From Takakia lepidozioides (lineage: Eukaryota; Streptophyta; Takakiopsida; Takakiales; Takakiaceae): a DNA stretch of 64,000 nucleotides. The stretch is taken from NCBI GenBank assembly GCA_030704615.1, contig CM060733.1, positions 29,946,001-30,010,000 on the forward strand. The letters run 5' to 3'. Positions 1-8,948 of this stretch are shown here, piece after piece (positions within the stretch are counted from its first letter, which is position 1; every line of letters starts with the position of its first letter). The position numbers and the translations under genes are program-made. Below the pieces are notes generated by a model. That model saw nothing but the letters and a program-made list of their open reading frames with translations. It was not told where the DNA came from and searched no databases.

Positions 1-10
1 TCTGTGCCGG

Positions 11-1558
11 ATGATTTCTATGCCAGCAGTTCGGCCTGCCCTTCACCACAATATCAAGAAGCTACAGGGGGGTTTTATCCATGGGTACTTGAAGGGTTCA
101 GCTGTGTTTTACGTGTCACTGACTGATATCCAGGGATCTGAGAAATTGGTGGACCTCAATGTAATGGACAGTTGGGACCCGCTTTGGAAAGAAGTGAATA
201 CGGAGTTTGAGATTGAACTTTCACAGAACTCAGCACACATCCAGTACATGAACAAAATGTTCTTTGTCTGGGATGGCAACCACCGTTTGGTGCCCTGGAT
301 GGAGTACATCAGCAGGATGTATGCGGAGAACAAAGAGTGGCACTATCGGGTTCAGTCAATGGTCCTCGATCCGGAGGGGAAGTTCACGCAGCTTCTAACT
401 GCAATGTACGATATTAACAAGTAAGAGTCTTGCCCACTTCTTGTCTCCCATTTCATTGTTCTATCAATCTTCAAACTTTGTCAACTGACCTGTTCGCATT
501 GCAAGGGGACGGAGACATCCCATGTCACCATCAACATAGTCCATTCCTTGTTTCGTATGCAAAGCATAGGAGTCATGCCATTGGAAACGTTCGCGAGTGT
601 CTTATCCCCGGACACACTGAAGAAGTGCCAAATGATCAAGAAGACAGAGACTTAGTACAACCTGACAATGGAGGTGTTTCTCGACTACTTGTACGCGGTG
701 AGTTTCTGTGCGGACTGCCATTCTTCTTGAATTATGGATATATCATGTTTTTGCTTTGGTTTTGTTGTTCACGAGGGTTACATGGGTTTGTCACATCAAG
801 AAATAGCAGAAGCGGGAGAACGAGCCAAGCTGGAATATTACGCCACTACAGATAAGGATGAGAGAACGGCAAACGGGGTGGAGGCAAAAATGAAGGCGGA
901 CATGGATACGTGTAGGAAGAACCTCAAGAGCGTGTTCGACAAACACATTCGAATCGCTGACCCCGGATTGGGAATGGGGTTTCTGGAGCAGATTCGGATC
1001 CACTAGAGCAAGCCCACTAAGCCAGAGATGACACAAGAAAAGCTCCACCGCCTTTCCATTTCCATGGTTGACCCTGCTCAGAAAGTGAGGTGGTTGGAAA
1101 TCTGGAACTCGGATCCGATCATCCGGGATACAAACAATTTCCCAAAACCAATGAAGGACGCTGAGACTGGGGTGGTGACACCTGTCAGCGACCACGCATT
1201 CGACACTTGGTTGCACAAAGCGACCTTCTGGAGCCAGGTGAGAATGTAAAAACATTGTCACTGTTCCAGCAATGAGTACATGTTTTCTTATGTTGATTAA
1301 CTCAAAATTTGGCGGATGGTTGTGCAGCTGGAGAAGCGGGCAATTGATACTGAGAAATCACTGCTGGACTACAAGATCACAATGACCACTCCGAGCATCA
1401 AGTTCCAGTCATACATTCGGAAATGGAGAAGAGAGCTGTGGAAGAATTCACATTGCCAAGTTCACATGTGCGGATTGTTTGCCAAGGTTTGCAACGGCCA
1501 CAGCTTTTCGGGCATCCGTGGCCACACAAATTCAATTGAAAGGATTTTTGGGGGCTAA
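11..1558 (+). pseudogene. decayed multi-exon gene of unknown family
   Basis: Four protein-like blocks follow one another on the plus strand. Block 1 (11-420) ends at a good donor, GTAAGA at 421. Block 2 (about 506-697) ends at GTGAGT. Block 3 (about 776-1237) ends at GTGAGA. Block 4 starts after TTGTGCAG at 1328. Block 3 contains an in-frame TAG at about 1004, with the same frame open again from 1007 to the donor. In block 2 the frame that looks most protein-like carries a TAG near 653 and is out of phase with block 1. Block 1 has the motif VWDGNHRL, which resembles the DGHHR/GNHR signature of ParB/Srx-fold proteins, but eight residues are too few to assign a function. Block 3 is charged and probably helical. 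I do not recognise the family. The gene is broken or mis-phased in this copy, and its real 5' end may lie outside the window. Confidence 0.45.
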
Positions 1559-1561
1559 AAT

Positions 1562-2287
1562 ATCTAGGAGCGCCCTAGGACAGCTAGTAAGATGAAAAGT
1601 GTCACCTACCAACCAAGAATGGACAATATCTTTTCTCATCCAATAGAATTAGATATTTCACCCATCATTTTTTATTGTTTTTCTAGTATATAGGAATAGC
1701 AAGGTGGGCTTGCCCACCACTTCTACTTTTTAGTTTCTTGCTTTGTGTTGTTGTTAGTAGCTTAAGCTTGAGCTTAGTTGGTTGCTTAGAGCTTGCTAGA
1801 AGTTAGCAAAGTTTTTTTTTTTTTTAAAAAAAAAAAATTTAAGCGAAGCTTGGTGGAGGCGATCAAAGGAACTTAGAAGTACTAGTGCTTGTGGCTTAAA
1901 GCTTAGCTAGAAGTTTTAGCAAGCTTGACGGAAGCATTAGTTTGTGGTTTGAGAAGACTAGGGTAGTGAGGAGCTTATACACTAGGTGCTCAAGTTTGTT
2001 TTGGCCAAGAGCATTGTTTGAAGTGAAAAAAGAGAGTTTATTTTCCAAAAAGAGAGCGGACTTGCAACTTGGAGTGTGGCGAGCCCCTAGAAGAGAGAGT
2101 AGAGGTAGTAAGCAACAAACCCGGTAGGAGATGTGAGCTACTATCCCATCCCCTTGGTTTTGGTAGCCCACTTAGCAAGTTGTATGTACCAACCTTTTTC
2201 AAGTCCCAGTGGCCCAGTGGCCCATGGGTTTGTCGTTTGTTTTTGGTGTTGTTGTGAATGGAGAGAAGCTCACTATGGGAGGCCTTT
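1562..2287. other. gene-free stretch, partly LTR-like
   Basis: No convincing coding sequence. A T15 run meets an A13 run at about 1810-1838. Around it are repeats built on gcttag and gctagaag words. The part next to 2288 is probably the remainder of the 3' LTR of the minus-strand gypsy element, because the 86-bp start of that LTR ends here. The outer LTR edge could not be located. Confidence 0.4.
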
Positions 2288-2373
2288 GTCGTGCGCATAC
2301 GTATCGCTACACAACTACGTCGCTGTCCAAACCACACCACACATATATGCACAATAAAGTAGTCTGCCACAAT
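2288..2373 (-). repeat. 86-bp direct repeat, outer copy (start of gypsy 3' LTR)
   Basis: This matches 2730-2815 with a single difference (tacGtcg versus tacAtcg) and in the same orientation. Read on the minus strand it begins TGTGGCAGACTAC. The two copies sit on either side of the 354-bp repeat at 2373-2726. Confidence 0.85.
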
Positions 2374-2726
2374 GATAAGAAAGTTAGAGAACACACTCTT
2401 GACACACAAGAAACATGAAATCCATCAACATCACTCTTTAAGATAATAGTCAAGCCAGGGGCACCCCAAGCTATGGGGACTCCACCCCACAACAACCTAT
2501 ACCCCTACATAAGAACACTCAGATTCTAAAGCATGAAGGAGCTTGGTCGCGCAGGCTCAACTCGAGAGAGATGAGCTGCGCGACTGACGCTCTCGTGAAG
2601 ATAAGACGGTTCAGGTGTCAAACTAAACTTGACACCTGATTTAACACTTGACCTAAATCCAAGTGTTAAATACAAATAACTAGCTTTATTCTAGTTAGTT
2701 TCACACTGTGCTTATTTAACTTGACA
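2373..2726. repeat. 354-bp hairpin-rich TG...CA repeat, copy A (solo-LTR-like)
   Basis: This is a near-identical direct repeat of 14007-14358. It begins TGATAAGAAAG and ends AACTTGACA, so it has TG...CA ends like an LTR. It contains four successive inverted repeats: 2546-2554 with 2576-2584, 2611-2621 with 2629-2639 (11 bp perfect), 2639-2650 with 2660-2671 (12 bp perfect), and 2677-2683 with 2691-2697. No coding frame. It is inserted within or beside the duplicated start of the gypsy LTR. Confidence 0.8.
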
Positions 2727-2729
2727 GCT

Positions 2730-2815
2730 GTCGTGCGCATACGTATCGCTACACAACTACATCGCTGTCCAAACCACACCACACATATATGCACAATAAA
2801 GTAGTCTGCCACAAT
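2730..2815 (-). repeat. 86-bp direct repeat, inner copy (gypsy 3' LTR start after PPT)
   Basis: Second copy of 2288-2373, with one difference. On the minus strand it follows a purine run (AGGGGGGCGA) and opens with TGTGGCAG, as expected for the 5' edge of a 3' LTR. Confidence 0.75.
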
Positions 2816-3072
2816 CGCCCCCCTAGCTGGTGGATAGGTCCCTCTAACTCCAGATAGCTACAAGATGTAATAGCCACAGCCGTACTAAGTCCTCTATCAC
2901 TGTCCCTATTGTACTCAAACTCTATTGACCAAGAGGCCGGGTACAAGAGTAGCCCCATCGTTAGTCGCCGTCTTGCAATCTGTGAACTTGAACGAGGACC
3001 TCGTGTATTCAAGGTCTCCTGTAGCTGGGCCTTGCGTTGCTTGTTAGCCTTCCATGGTTGTATCCACTCCCA

Positions 3073-3300
3073 CTATCCAATGCAATGTGGACATAACCAA
3101 TCCCCATCCGGAACCATCTCAAGAGGTGGAGTCAAGCATCCCATATGCCAACCTCTAGAGCATCGATCACACACCAGCATGGTGGCTGCCCCTTTAGCAG
3201 ACCCACACAACATGCACCTCAAACTTGCAGATACCACTGCTAGGTTTGGGTCAATCCTGCCATCGACATTCGGAAGGTGACATGGCGCACAATTGCGCAC
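3073..3300 (-). CDS. PHD finger module at the integrase C-terminus
   Basis: This 75-residue frame shows the complete PHD zinc-ligand pattern C29-x2-C32-x11-C44-x2-C47-x4-H52-x2-C55-x14-C70-x2-C73, with the usual aromatic-rich GWH and DGDWLCPHC segments. PHD fingers bind histone tails, most often H3K4 in modified or unmodified form. It lies directly downstream of the integrase C-terminal region (the segment before it reads NCAPCHLP) but in a different frame from the RT-IN frame, so a small indel has occurred around 3370-3400. It ends about 260 bp before the polypurine tract and LTR. By position it corresponds to the chromodomain of chromoviruses, so a role in choosing integration sites is a reasonable inference. 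The GTG at 3300 is not a real start; the domain would be part of the polyprotein. Confidence 0.82.
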   Translation of the reverse strand: MRNCAPCHLPNVDGRIDPNLAVVSASLRCMLCGSAKGAATMLVCDRCSRGWHMGCLTPPLEMVPDGDWLCPHCIG

Positions 3301-3392
3301 ATGGTCCTTCCAAGTTATGCCATCTCAACCCTCCAAGACCAAGACGCCTGAGGGCAAGACCTCTCGAACCCTCAAAATAACACGTCATGCAG

Positions 3393-3737
3393 TCACACCA
3401 AGGTCGTAGAAGCAGTCTGCTGCAGATAGACATAGTCACCAGGGTTGAATCTCCGAACCCCAGGACAATAGCCCCCACCACGTATGGTAGCATACCTCAA
3501 CGTATCACGGTGTTGTGCAATGGCAAGGTTCTCGAAAGCCATGGGCATGACTTTCTTGAACAACTCTGCACGCTGCTCACATGCACGTGCCCACACGTCC
3601 GGATCGTCAAGGTTAAGAATTGTAGCAGCTTCTCTGCGAATGGATGTAGGCAAATCCGGCTCTCGGCCGAAGAGAAGAAAGTATGGTGAGAAGGAGGCAA
3701 GTGATGCTTGCTTGCTGAATCTGTAGCCCATGATTAA
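3393..3737 (-). pseudogene. integrase C-terminal part of the gypsy polyprotein
   Basis: This continues the RT-IN frame after an in-frame TAG at 3738-3740. The protein reads YRFSKQASLASFSPYFLLFGREPDLP, the usual segment after the Ty3/gypsy integrase core, followed by a DYVYLQQ beta-barrel-like region. Most relatives have Trp where the TAG stands, so a TGG to TAG change is likely. The frame ends at a TGA at 3393-3395, after which the PHD finger continues in another frame. Confidence 0.75.
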
Positions 3738-6206
3738 CTAGGGTAACTGAAGGTCCCAATCTCCTAGGTGTCCCTTCTGCAAGCCATACTTGCGCAAACC
3801 CCTCTTTACTGTCTGAACAACTCTCTCTGCCAAGCCATCGGCCTCAGGATGATCCCGAGAAGTGGTGCGGTGGTCTATCAAGGCCTTGTCACACAAAGCC
3901 TGAAACTCCCCCAAGAACTCTCTCCCTTGGTCCGTGAGTACCTCAGCTGGAGCACCGAATCGGCTAAGCACACAATCCAAGAATGCATATGCAGCTCCCT
4001 CACTAGCTTTATCAGGCAATGGAACCAACTCAATCCACTTGGAGAAGTGCTCCACCATCACCAACACGTACTCGTTGTGGTGCATGGTCAGTGGCAACGG
4101 CCCTGCAAAGTCAAGACTCCACCTGTAGCCCAATCCCATGATCGGAAGAAGGTGCAATTGTGGAGTAGGGGCGTTGAATGAAGCACGCACCATATCACAC
4201 ACCATGCACCTAGCCACAAATTGTTGCACCTCTGTGTGCATACCACGCCACCAATACTGCCCCTGTAGTAGACTATGAGTGCGTCGCACTCCAAAATGCC
4301 CCAACTCCTCGTGGGCATGCCGCACTAACCGTGCCCGCTGTGTTGGGTGAGGCACAATCCTCACTCGACCATCCTCCCACACTCGGAGCAGGTGTGTCTC
4401 CTTCCACTTGAACCTCTTGGCTCGTTGTAGGATCCGATCCCTCTCCTTGGCAGTCACAGTGGCTGCAGCGTCTCCAGTGCGGAGGTAGTCCAACACAACT
4501 GAATCCTCATGTATATCTTTGGCGCCACCTTGCTCATTGCTGGCCTCAGGGTCCTCAGACACTTGATCTACAGTCATCCCTATTGCAGGTCCAACTTGGC
4601 CTTCCGTTGCCAAGATACACAGAAATGCAGATGCATGCCATCCGGGCACCATCTCCTCGTCCGTCTCACCATGCCACCGAGCTCTAGTGTCATCCTGCTG
4701 GCTCGTGCATGGATTGCGACTCAACCCATCTGCATTGCGATTGACCAAACCCGGTCGATGCACAACCTGAAAGTCATATTCTTGAAGGATGAGTGCCCAC
4801 CGTGCAAGCTTCCCCGTAAGCTTGTTTGACTCCATCAACCACTTGAGTGGTTGGTGATCCGTGACAAGGGTGAAGAGATTGCCGTATAGATAGCACTTGA
4901 AGTGTGTCATGGCCCACACTGCAGCTAAGCATTCTCCCTCATATGAGCTATACTTAGACTCTGCAACGTTGTTCGAGCGGCTAGCATAAGCCACTACGAA
5001 CTCTCTTCCCTCATCATCCACCTGTGTGAGCACCGCTCCAAGCCCCAGCATGCTCCAATTTGTATGCAGCTGAAAAGGACGCCCCCTAATAGGCCGTCTC
5101 AAGATGGGCGCCGAGATCAACCTCGCCTTGAGCTCTTGAAAAGCTTGTTCTTGCTCATCTTCCCACTGCCACTCCTGGTCCACCTTGGTCAGCTTGGTTA
5201 GAGCCTTTGCAATGGCACTAAATCCCTTAACAAACCGTCTATAATAGTTTGCTAACCCCATGAAAGCTCGAACTCGGCTCACATCCGTGGGGCATGGAAC
5301 CTGTGCAATGGACTTTATCTTAGTCTGCTGTACCCCCAATCCTCCAGGATATATCAAGTGACCCAGATACTCAATCTGGTTGTGGAAAAACTTGCACTTT
5401 CCCGGATGTAACTTCAATCCGTGCGCCCTCAAGCGCTCAAATACCCCCTGAAGGTGTCTCTCATGCTCCTCCACCGTAACACTAAAGATGATGATGTCAT
5501 CTATGTAGCACCGAGCAAACTCCACCCTTGCTAGAATCATGTCCATGACTCTTTGAAACTCAGCAGGAGCGTTTTTAAGCCCAAATGGTAAGAACCGCCA
5601 CTGGTATAGGCAATCCTTCCCGTGTTCATTGATCCCCCAGAATGCCGTCTTCTGCTTATCCGCCTCCTTGATCGGCAACTGGTGATATCCGGATCGTAAA
5701 TCCAACGTGCTAAAGACCTTGGCATGCCCAATGGCATCAAAGATCTCCTCTGGTGTCGGCATAGCATACCTATCGGACTTGGTCTGACGATTTACAGGCC
5801 GGTAATCACCGCACATACGTCTCTCCGTCCAATTGCCATAGACATCCTTCTTGGCTGGCATCACTGTGGCTAAAGCATACTCTCCCCCATATAGCTCCAC
5901 CAAACCAGCCTCCCAAAGGTCCTGAGTTCTCATTTGAATCAAGGACCTCTCCATGTCACTGTATCTATAGGGTCTCCGAAAGATTGGCGTGTCAGTAGCC
6001 AATTCAATGCGAATGTCTTGACCCTTCAGTGCTCCTAAGTCCTTTAAACTGAAGGCAAAGCAATTCCTGTAAGCCCTCAGGAACCACCGTATACGTTGTC
6101 TCTCTCCTCCGGTGACAATGGGTCCAATGTCAGGCTCCCAATTGTCCTCCGTAACTGCAACCTTAAGTCCAGTGGGCTTAGAGGTAGAGGACGCGTCCCG
6201 TGGTTG
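3738..6206 (-). CDS. pol: gypsy reverse transcriptase, RNase H and integrase core
   Basis: The frame is open from the codon after the TAG at 6207-6209 down to a TAG at 3738. No ATG start is needed, and the upstream coding continues in phase. RT follows the Ty3/gypsy pattern: [21 protein letters not shown] and the YIDD active site at about 5508-5494. RNase H follows, but its first catalytic Asp in the usual TDWS motif reads N (AAT, 5060-5058), a likely inactivating change. The integrase has an HHCC zinc-binding segment (HEELGH...CMVC), then DFAGP, LTDQGREF and a DGLAERV segment supplying the D, D and E residues. It would copy the element RNA and insert the cDNA. The region before RT resembles the normal linker (CFAFSLKDLG). 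Base composition is like that of the methyltransferase block, which supports one transcription unit. Confidence 0.9.
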   Translation of the reverse strand, partial: QPRDASSTSKPTGLKVAVTEDNWEPDIGPIVTGGERQRIRWFLRAYRNCFAFSLKDLGALKGQDIRIELATDTPIFRRPYRYSDMERSLIQMRTQDLWEAGLVELYGGEYALATVMPAKKDVYGNWTERRMCGDYRPVNRQTKSDRYAMPTPEEIFDAIGHAKVFSTLDLRSGYHQLPIKEADKQKTAFWGINEHGKDCLYQWRFLPFGLKNAPAEFQRVMDMILARVEFARCYIDDIIIFSVTVEEHERHLQGVFERLRAHGLKLHPGKCKFFHNQIEYLGHLIYPGGLGVQQTKIKSIAQVPCPTDVSRVRAFMGLANYYRRFVKGFSAIAKALTKLTKVDQEWQWEDEQEQAFQELKARLISAPILRRPIRGRPFQLHTNWSMLGLGAVLTQVDDEGREFVVAYASRSNNVAESKYSSYEGECLAAVWAMTHFKCYLYGNLFTLVTDHQPLKWLMESNKLTGKLARWALILQEYDFQVVHRPGLVNRNADGLSRNPCTSQQDDTRARWHGETDEEMVPGWHASAFLCILATEGQVGPAIGMTVDQVSEDPEASNEQGGAKDIHEDSVVLDYLRTGDAAATVTAKERDRILQRAKRFKWKETHLLRVWEDGRVRIVPHPTQRARLVRHAHEELGHFGVRRTHSLLQGQYWWRGMHTEVQQFVARCMVCDMVRASFNAPTPQLHLLPIMGLGYRWSLDFAGPLPLTMHHNEYVLVMVEHFSKWIELVPLPDKASEGAAYAFLDCVLSRFGAPAEVLTDQGREFLGEFQALCDKALIDHRTTSRDHPEADGLAERVVQTVKRGLRKYGLQKGHLGDWDLQLP

Positions 6207-6209
6207 CTA
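6201..6209 (-). promoter_or_regulatory. TAG in CARYYA readthrough context between methyltransferase and RT
   Basis: The minus strand reads GCA TAG CAA CCA. The six bases after the stop fit CARYYA, the context that makes the tobacco mosaic virus replicase stop leaky. The frame is open on both sides, from 8748 down to this point and from 6206 down to 3741. This may be programmed readthrough rather than a mutation. Confidence 0.5.
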
Positions 6210-8945
6210 TGCCGCAACCTCTTGAGCAATACTCCCTGCCTGCTCAGTCAATGACAAGGCCTCATCCTGCCCCATCATCTCATCCTTGAGGACCTCATCA
6301 ACCCGAGAAGAATCCCCAACCTCATCCATCACAGCTGCCTTGGCTGCCAACTCCTTCTGAACCTCGAGCACCTCCCACGTGTGCCATGGATGCGGCCTGC
6401 ACCTCGTGGTCCTCACCTGCTCGCCCCCATTCGCTGCCTGTACCGTCTCGGTAGGCAGGGAGACCATGAATGGAAGTGTACTCCGTACTCTGCGCTGCTC
6501 GGCCATAGCCAAGCTGATAATCCAGGTCAAGCAATTGAGATCCATTGCTTGCCCCAACACCTGACGATGTGATGCCTCAGAAAGAGATGGCACCGCCGTG
6601 GTACCAGTGGTAAAACCCATTGCCCGCTCGCGCTCGTCAGCATTGGGCTCCACTAATTGTTGCAACTGGCTATCCCACAAGAGGCCAGGTCCACCATCCC
6701 GAAAAGCATGGGATCCTGGGAAGCTGAGCAGTGTAGGTAGTGTTGCTCGTGGTTGACCCACCCTGTTGACCACTGCCAAAGGCGAACGGTGATCGTGTTT
6801 CACACGTTGAGACTGTCTCCCTGTGTCCAAAATGCTATCCACTATGAGATGTGCTGGCCGCTGCACCCCATCAAATGCACGCTTGAGCAGTGCGGGTGGC
6901 ATCAAGTTAGTCCACCATAGTCGTGGACGATGAGCCCGTGACCCCACTGCAGCTGCATCCAGCAACACTGCTGACCCAAGCCACGACCAGACTTGATGCA
7001 CACTGGCCATCACCCTGGCCCGAGAATCGCCCATCAGTGGCACATTCTCCAAGATGTATGCTGGAGATACAGCTTGATGAAGCTGCAAGTGGCGCAAAAC
7101 CCGCACCATCTCCCAAAACAGACCCGTCCTTGAGTCTCGCAATCCATTGCCATGCCCGGCTGATGAATGCCCTTGGAAGGGCCAACCTGCCACTACCAGA
7201 TCAATGGAGCCAACCTGCTCCAAATCCTGCGCCCCCAGCAACGAAAGGTCTGCTGGCAAGGCTTGTTGGTATCCACGAACTGAAGACACTGGCAACAAAT
7301 CAGGGTACTGCTGTACCAACTGAGCAACCTGGCGCAGTGAGACGCGTCGTGCAGTCTCATCCCTCTCCATATACAGGTAACGTCGAACTCGTATACCTAC
7401 CTGCAGCACTGCAGCCAATCCAGTGCTGATCCCGCCAAACAAGTCCAGAAGACATATGCCTTCATCCGGGCACTGCCACACAAGAGGTGTAGTGTCCAAT
7501 GGCGACAACTGAGGTGGTCCTAGTGCAATCACCGCACTCTTGTCCTCTCCTGACGGTACGAAAGCGTCCACCCAGGCTTGTTGCACCCGTCCATCAGCAG
7601 CCTGCTGCAAATCTTTGCCCATACCCCACAATGGAGTGTGAGCAACCATGGCAGGCAACTCCGCCGTACCATGCATGTCATCCTGCTCTGCTGGAGGTGG
7701 CACATCCTTTGCATGGGCATTGCCTGCCAGCAACTCTCCAGGCCAACTAACTACAGCCGTAAAAGCGGCTAGTGTTGGCATCTTGCCCCGCTGGGCAGCC
7801 GCAATACCCCCAATGAATGTCACAGGGAGCTGTGCACGACGACCATCCCCTGACTGCCAGCCAGGCCTGTAGGATGCTGACTCCTCCCAAAAGTCCAGGG
7901 TGAAGCCCATGGGGTATAACACTGCCCCACCAACGAGGACATCGTAAGAGACTGCGTCTGTCACAATGGCCTTGGCTCGCATCACTGAGCCATCTGTAGG
8001 GTGATCCGGCTGTAGTCCAATGGCCAACTCACGCCGTGTCATGTCCCGAGCCTGCTCTGATCCTCCCAGAGATGTCTGTATTTGGAAAAGACAAGGCTCC
8101 ATATCCACTTCCATGAGGCCCAAACCTGTGATAGCAGCTCTGCCCAACATCAGTGGCTGAGCTCCCGAGTCCAACAAGACCCGAAGTGGCCGGTACTTCT
8201 TGCCTGCCGGTCCACTCAATGAGAAAATGCCCTCATGGTTGTCTAACAAGACAACTCCAGGTGTCACCATGGCGCGCTCAAAGGCTGGCCTAGCTAGCAG
8301 TTCCGTCAATCTGGCAGCTGCTGCTTGCCAGGGCGCAGCCGTGGCAGTCTTCACCCTCAAATCCGAGGATCCCCCTGACACTACACCTTCCACTAACTCC
8401 GCAGAAGATGAAGTGACCTCCCTACTCTCACAGAGTGTTGCTGCTAGTCTGAACACTGCAACTGGTCTTACCCCCGGCGTCGCAATCATGGTTGCCGAGA
8501 ACAGTGGGGCTTGACACACAGAGGTGACTGCCCCCAATAACACACCGGCTGCACTAGCCTTGGCAGCAGGTGTCGGTGCTGCACGTGTAGCTCTCCCCAA
8601 TGGCATAGTAATCTCCGCCTCGGTAACAGTCGGGCGAGAACTAGGTGCCATGGATGGCGTCGACACTGTCTCCGCCAATGTGAATGACTGAGGAAGCCTC
8701 GCGTGACGGCTTGCCTCCCCACGCTGTGGATCCAATTCCACCTCTGCACCTCATGGCTCAAGAACTCGTGCTGCTCCTCGAGTCACGGCTACAGCAGACT
8801 CCACCTGCACTAGTGGTAGTGCTGCTCCGCACATGAATCCCATGCCTCCCATATCTCCTCCCTCAGGAGCAGGAGGTGGACCATCCCGCCTGGGAGCCGG
8901 TACCACCTGAGCTGTAGCCATGGCAGCGAACCTTTGCTCTAGCTG
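6207..8945 (-). CDS. retropepsin plus DNA (cytosine-5) methyltransferase of a gypsy element
   Basis: The block runs from the codon after the TAG at 8946-8948 to the TAG at 6207-6209. A TGA at 8751-8753 (probably CGA mutated) lies in the linker; below it there are 844 open codons. Residue numbers here count from 8741. An aspartic protease motif LLDSGA lies near residue 190. The C5-methyltransferase domain spans about 425-780: motif I LLDLFGG (about 430-436); motif IV GWPFQGHS with Phe at residue 522 instead of the catalytic Cys; motif VI ENV at 565-567; motif VIII SRAHRPRLWWTN near 605; motif IX/X ERAMGFTTG and a late LGQAMDLN segment. The ENVPLM and AHRPRLWWTN forms resemble DNMT3/DRM-type enzymes more than CMT or Dcm. 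An intact relative could methylate cytosines in element or target DNA. This copy should be inactive because Cys is replaced (TGC to TTC at 7176-7178). Confidence 0.88.
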
Positions 8946-8948
8946 CTA
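8940..8948 (-). promoter_or_regulatory. TAG in CARYYA readthrough context between Gag and protease
   Basis: The minus strand reads CTT TAG CAG CTA. CAGCTA fits the CARYYA readthrough consensus. Gag ends here and the same frame continues toward the protease. This is the second such context in the element, again exactly at a domain boundary. Confidence 0.5.
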
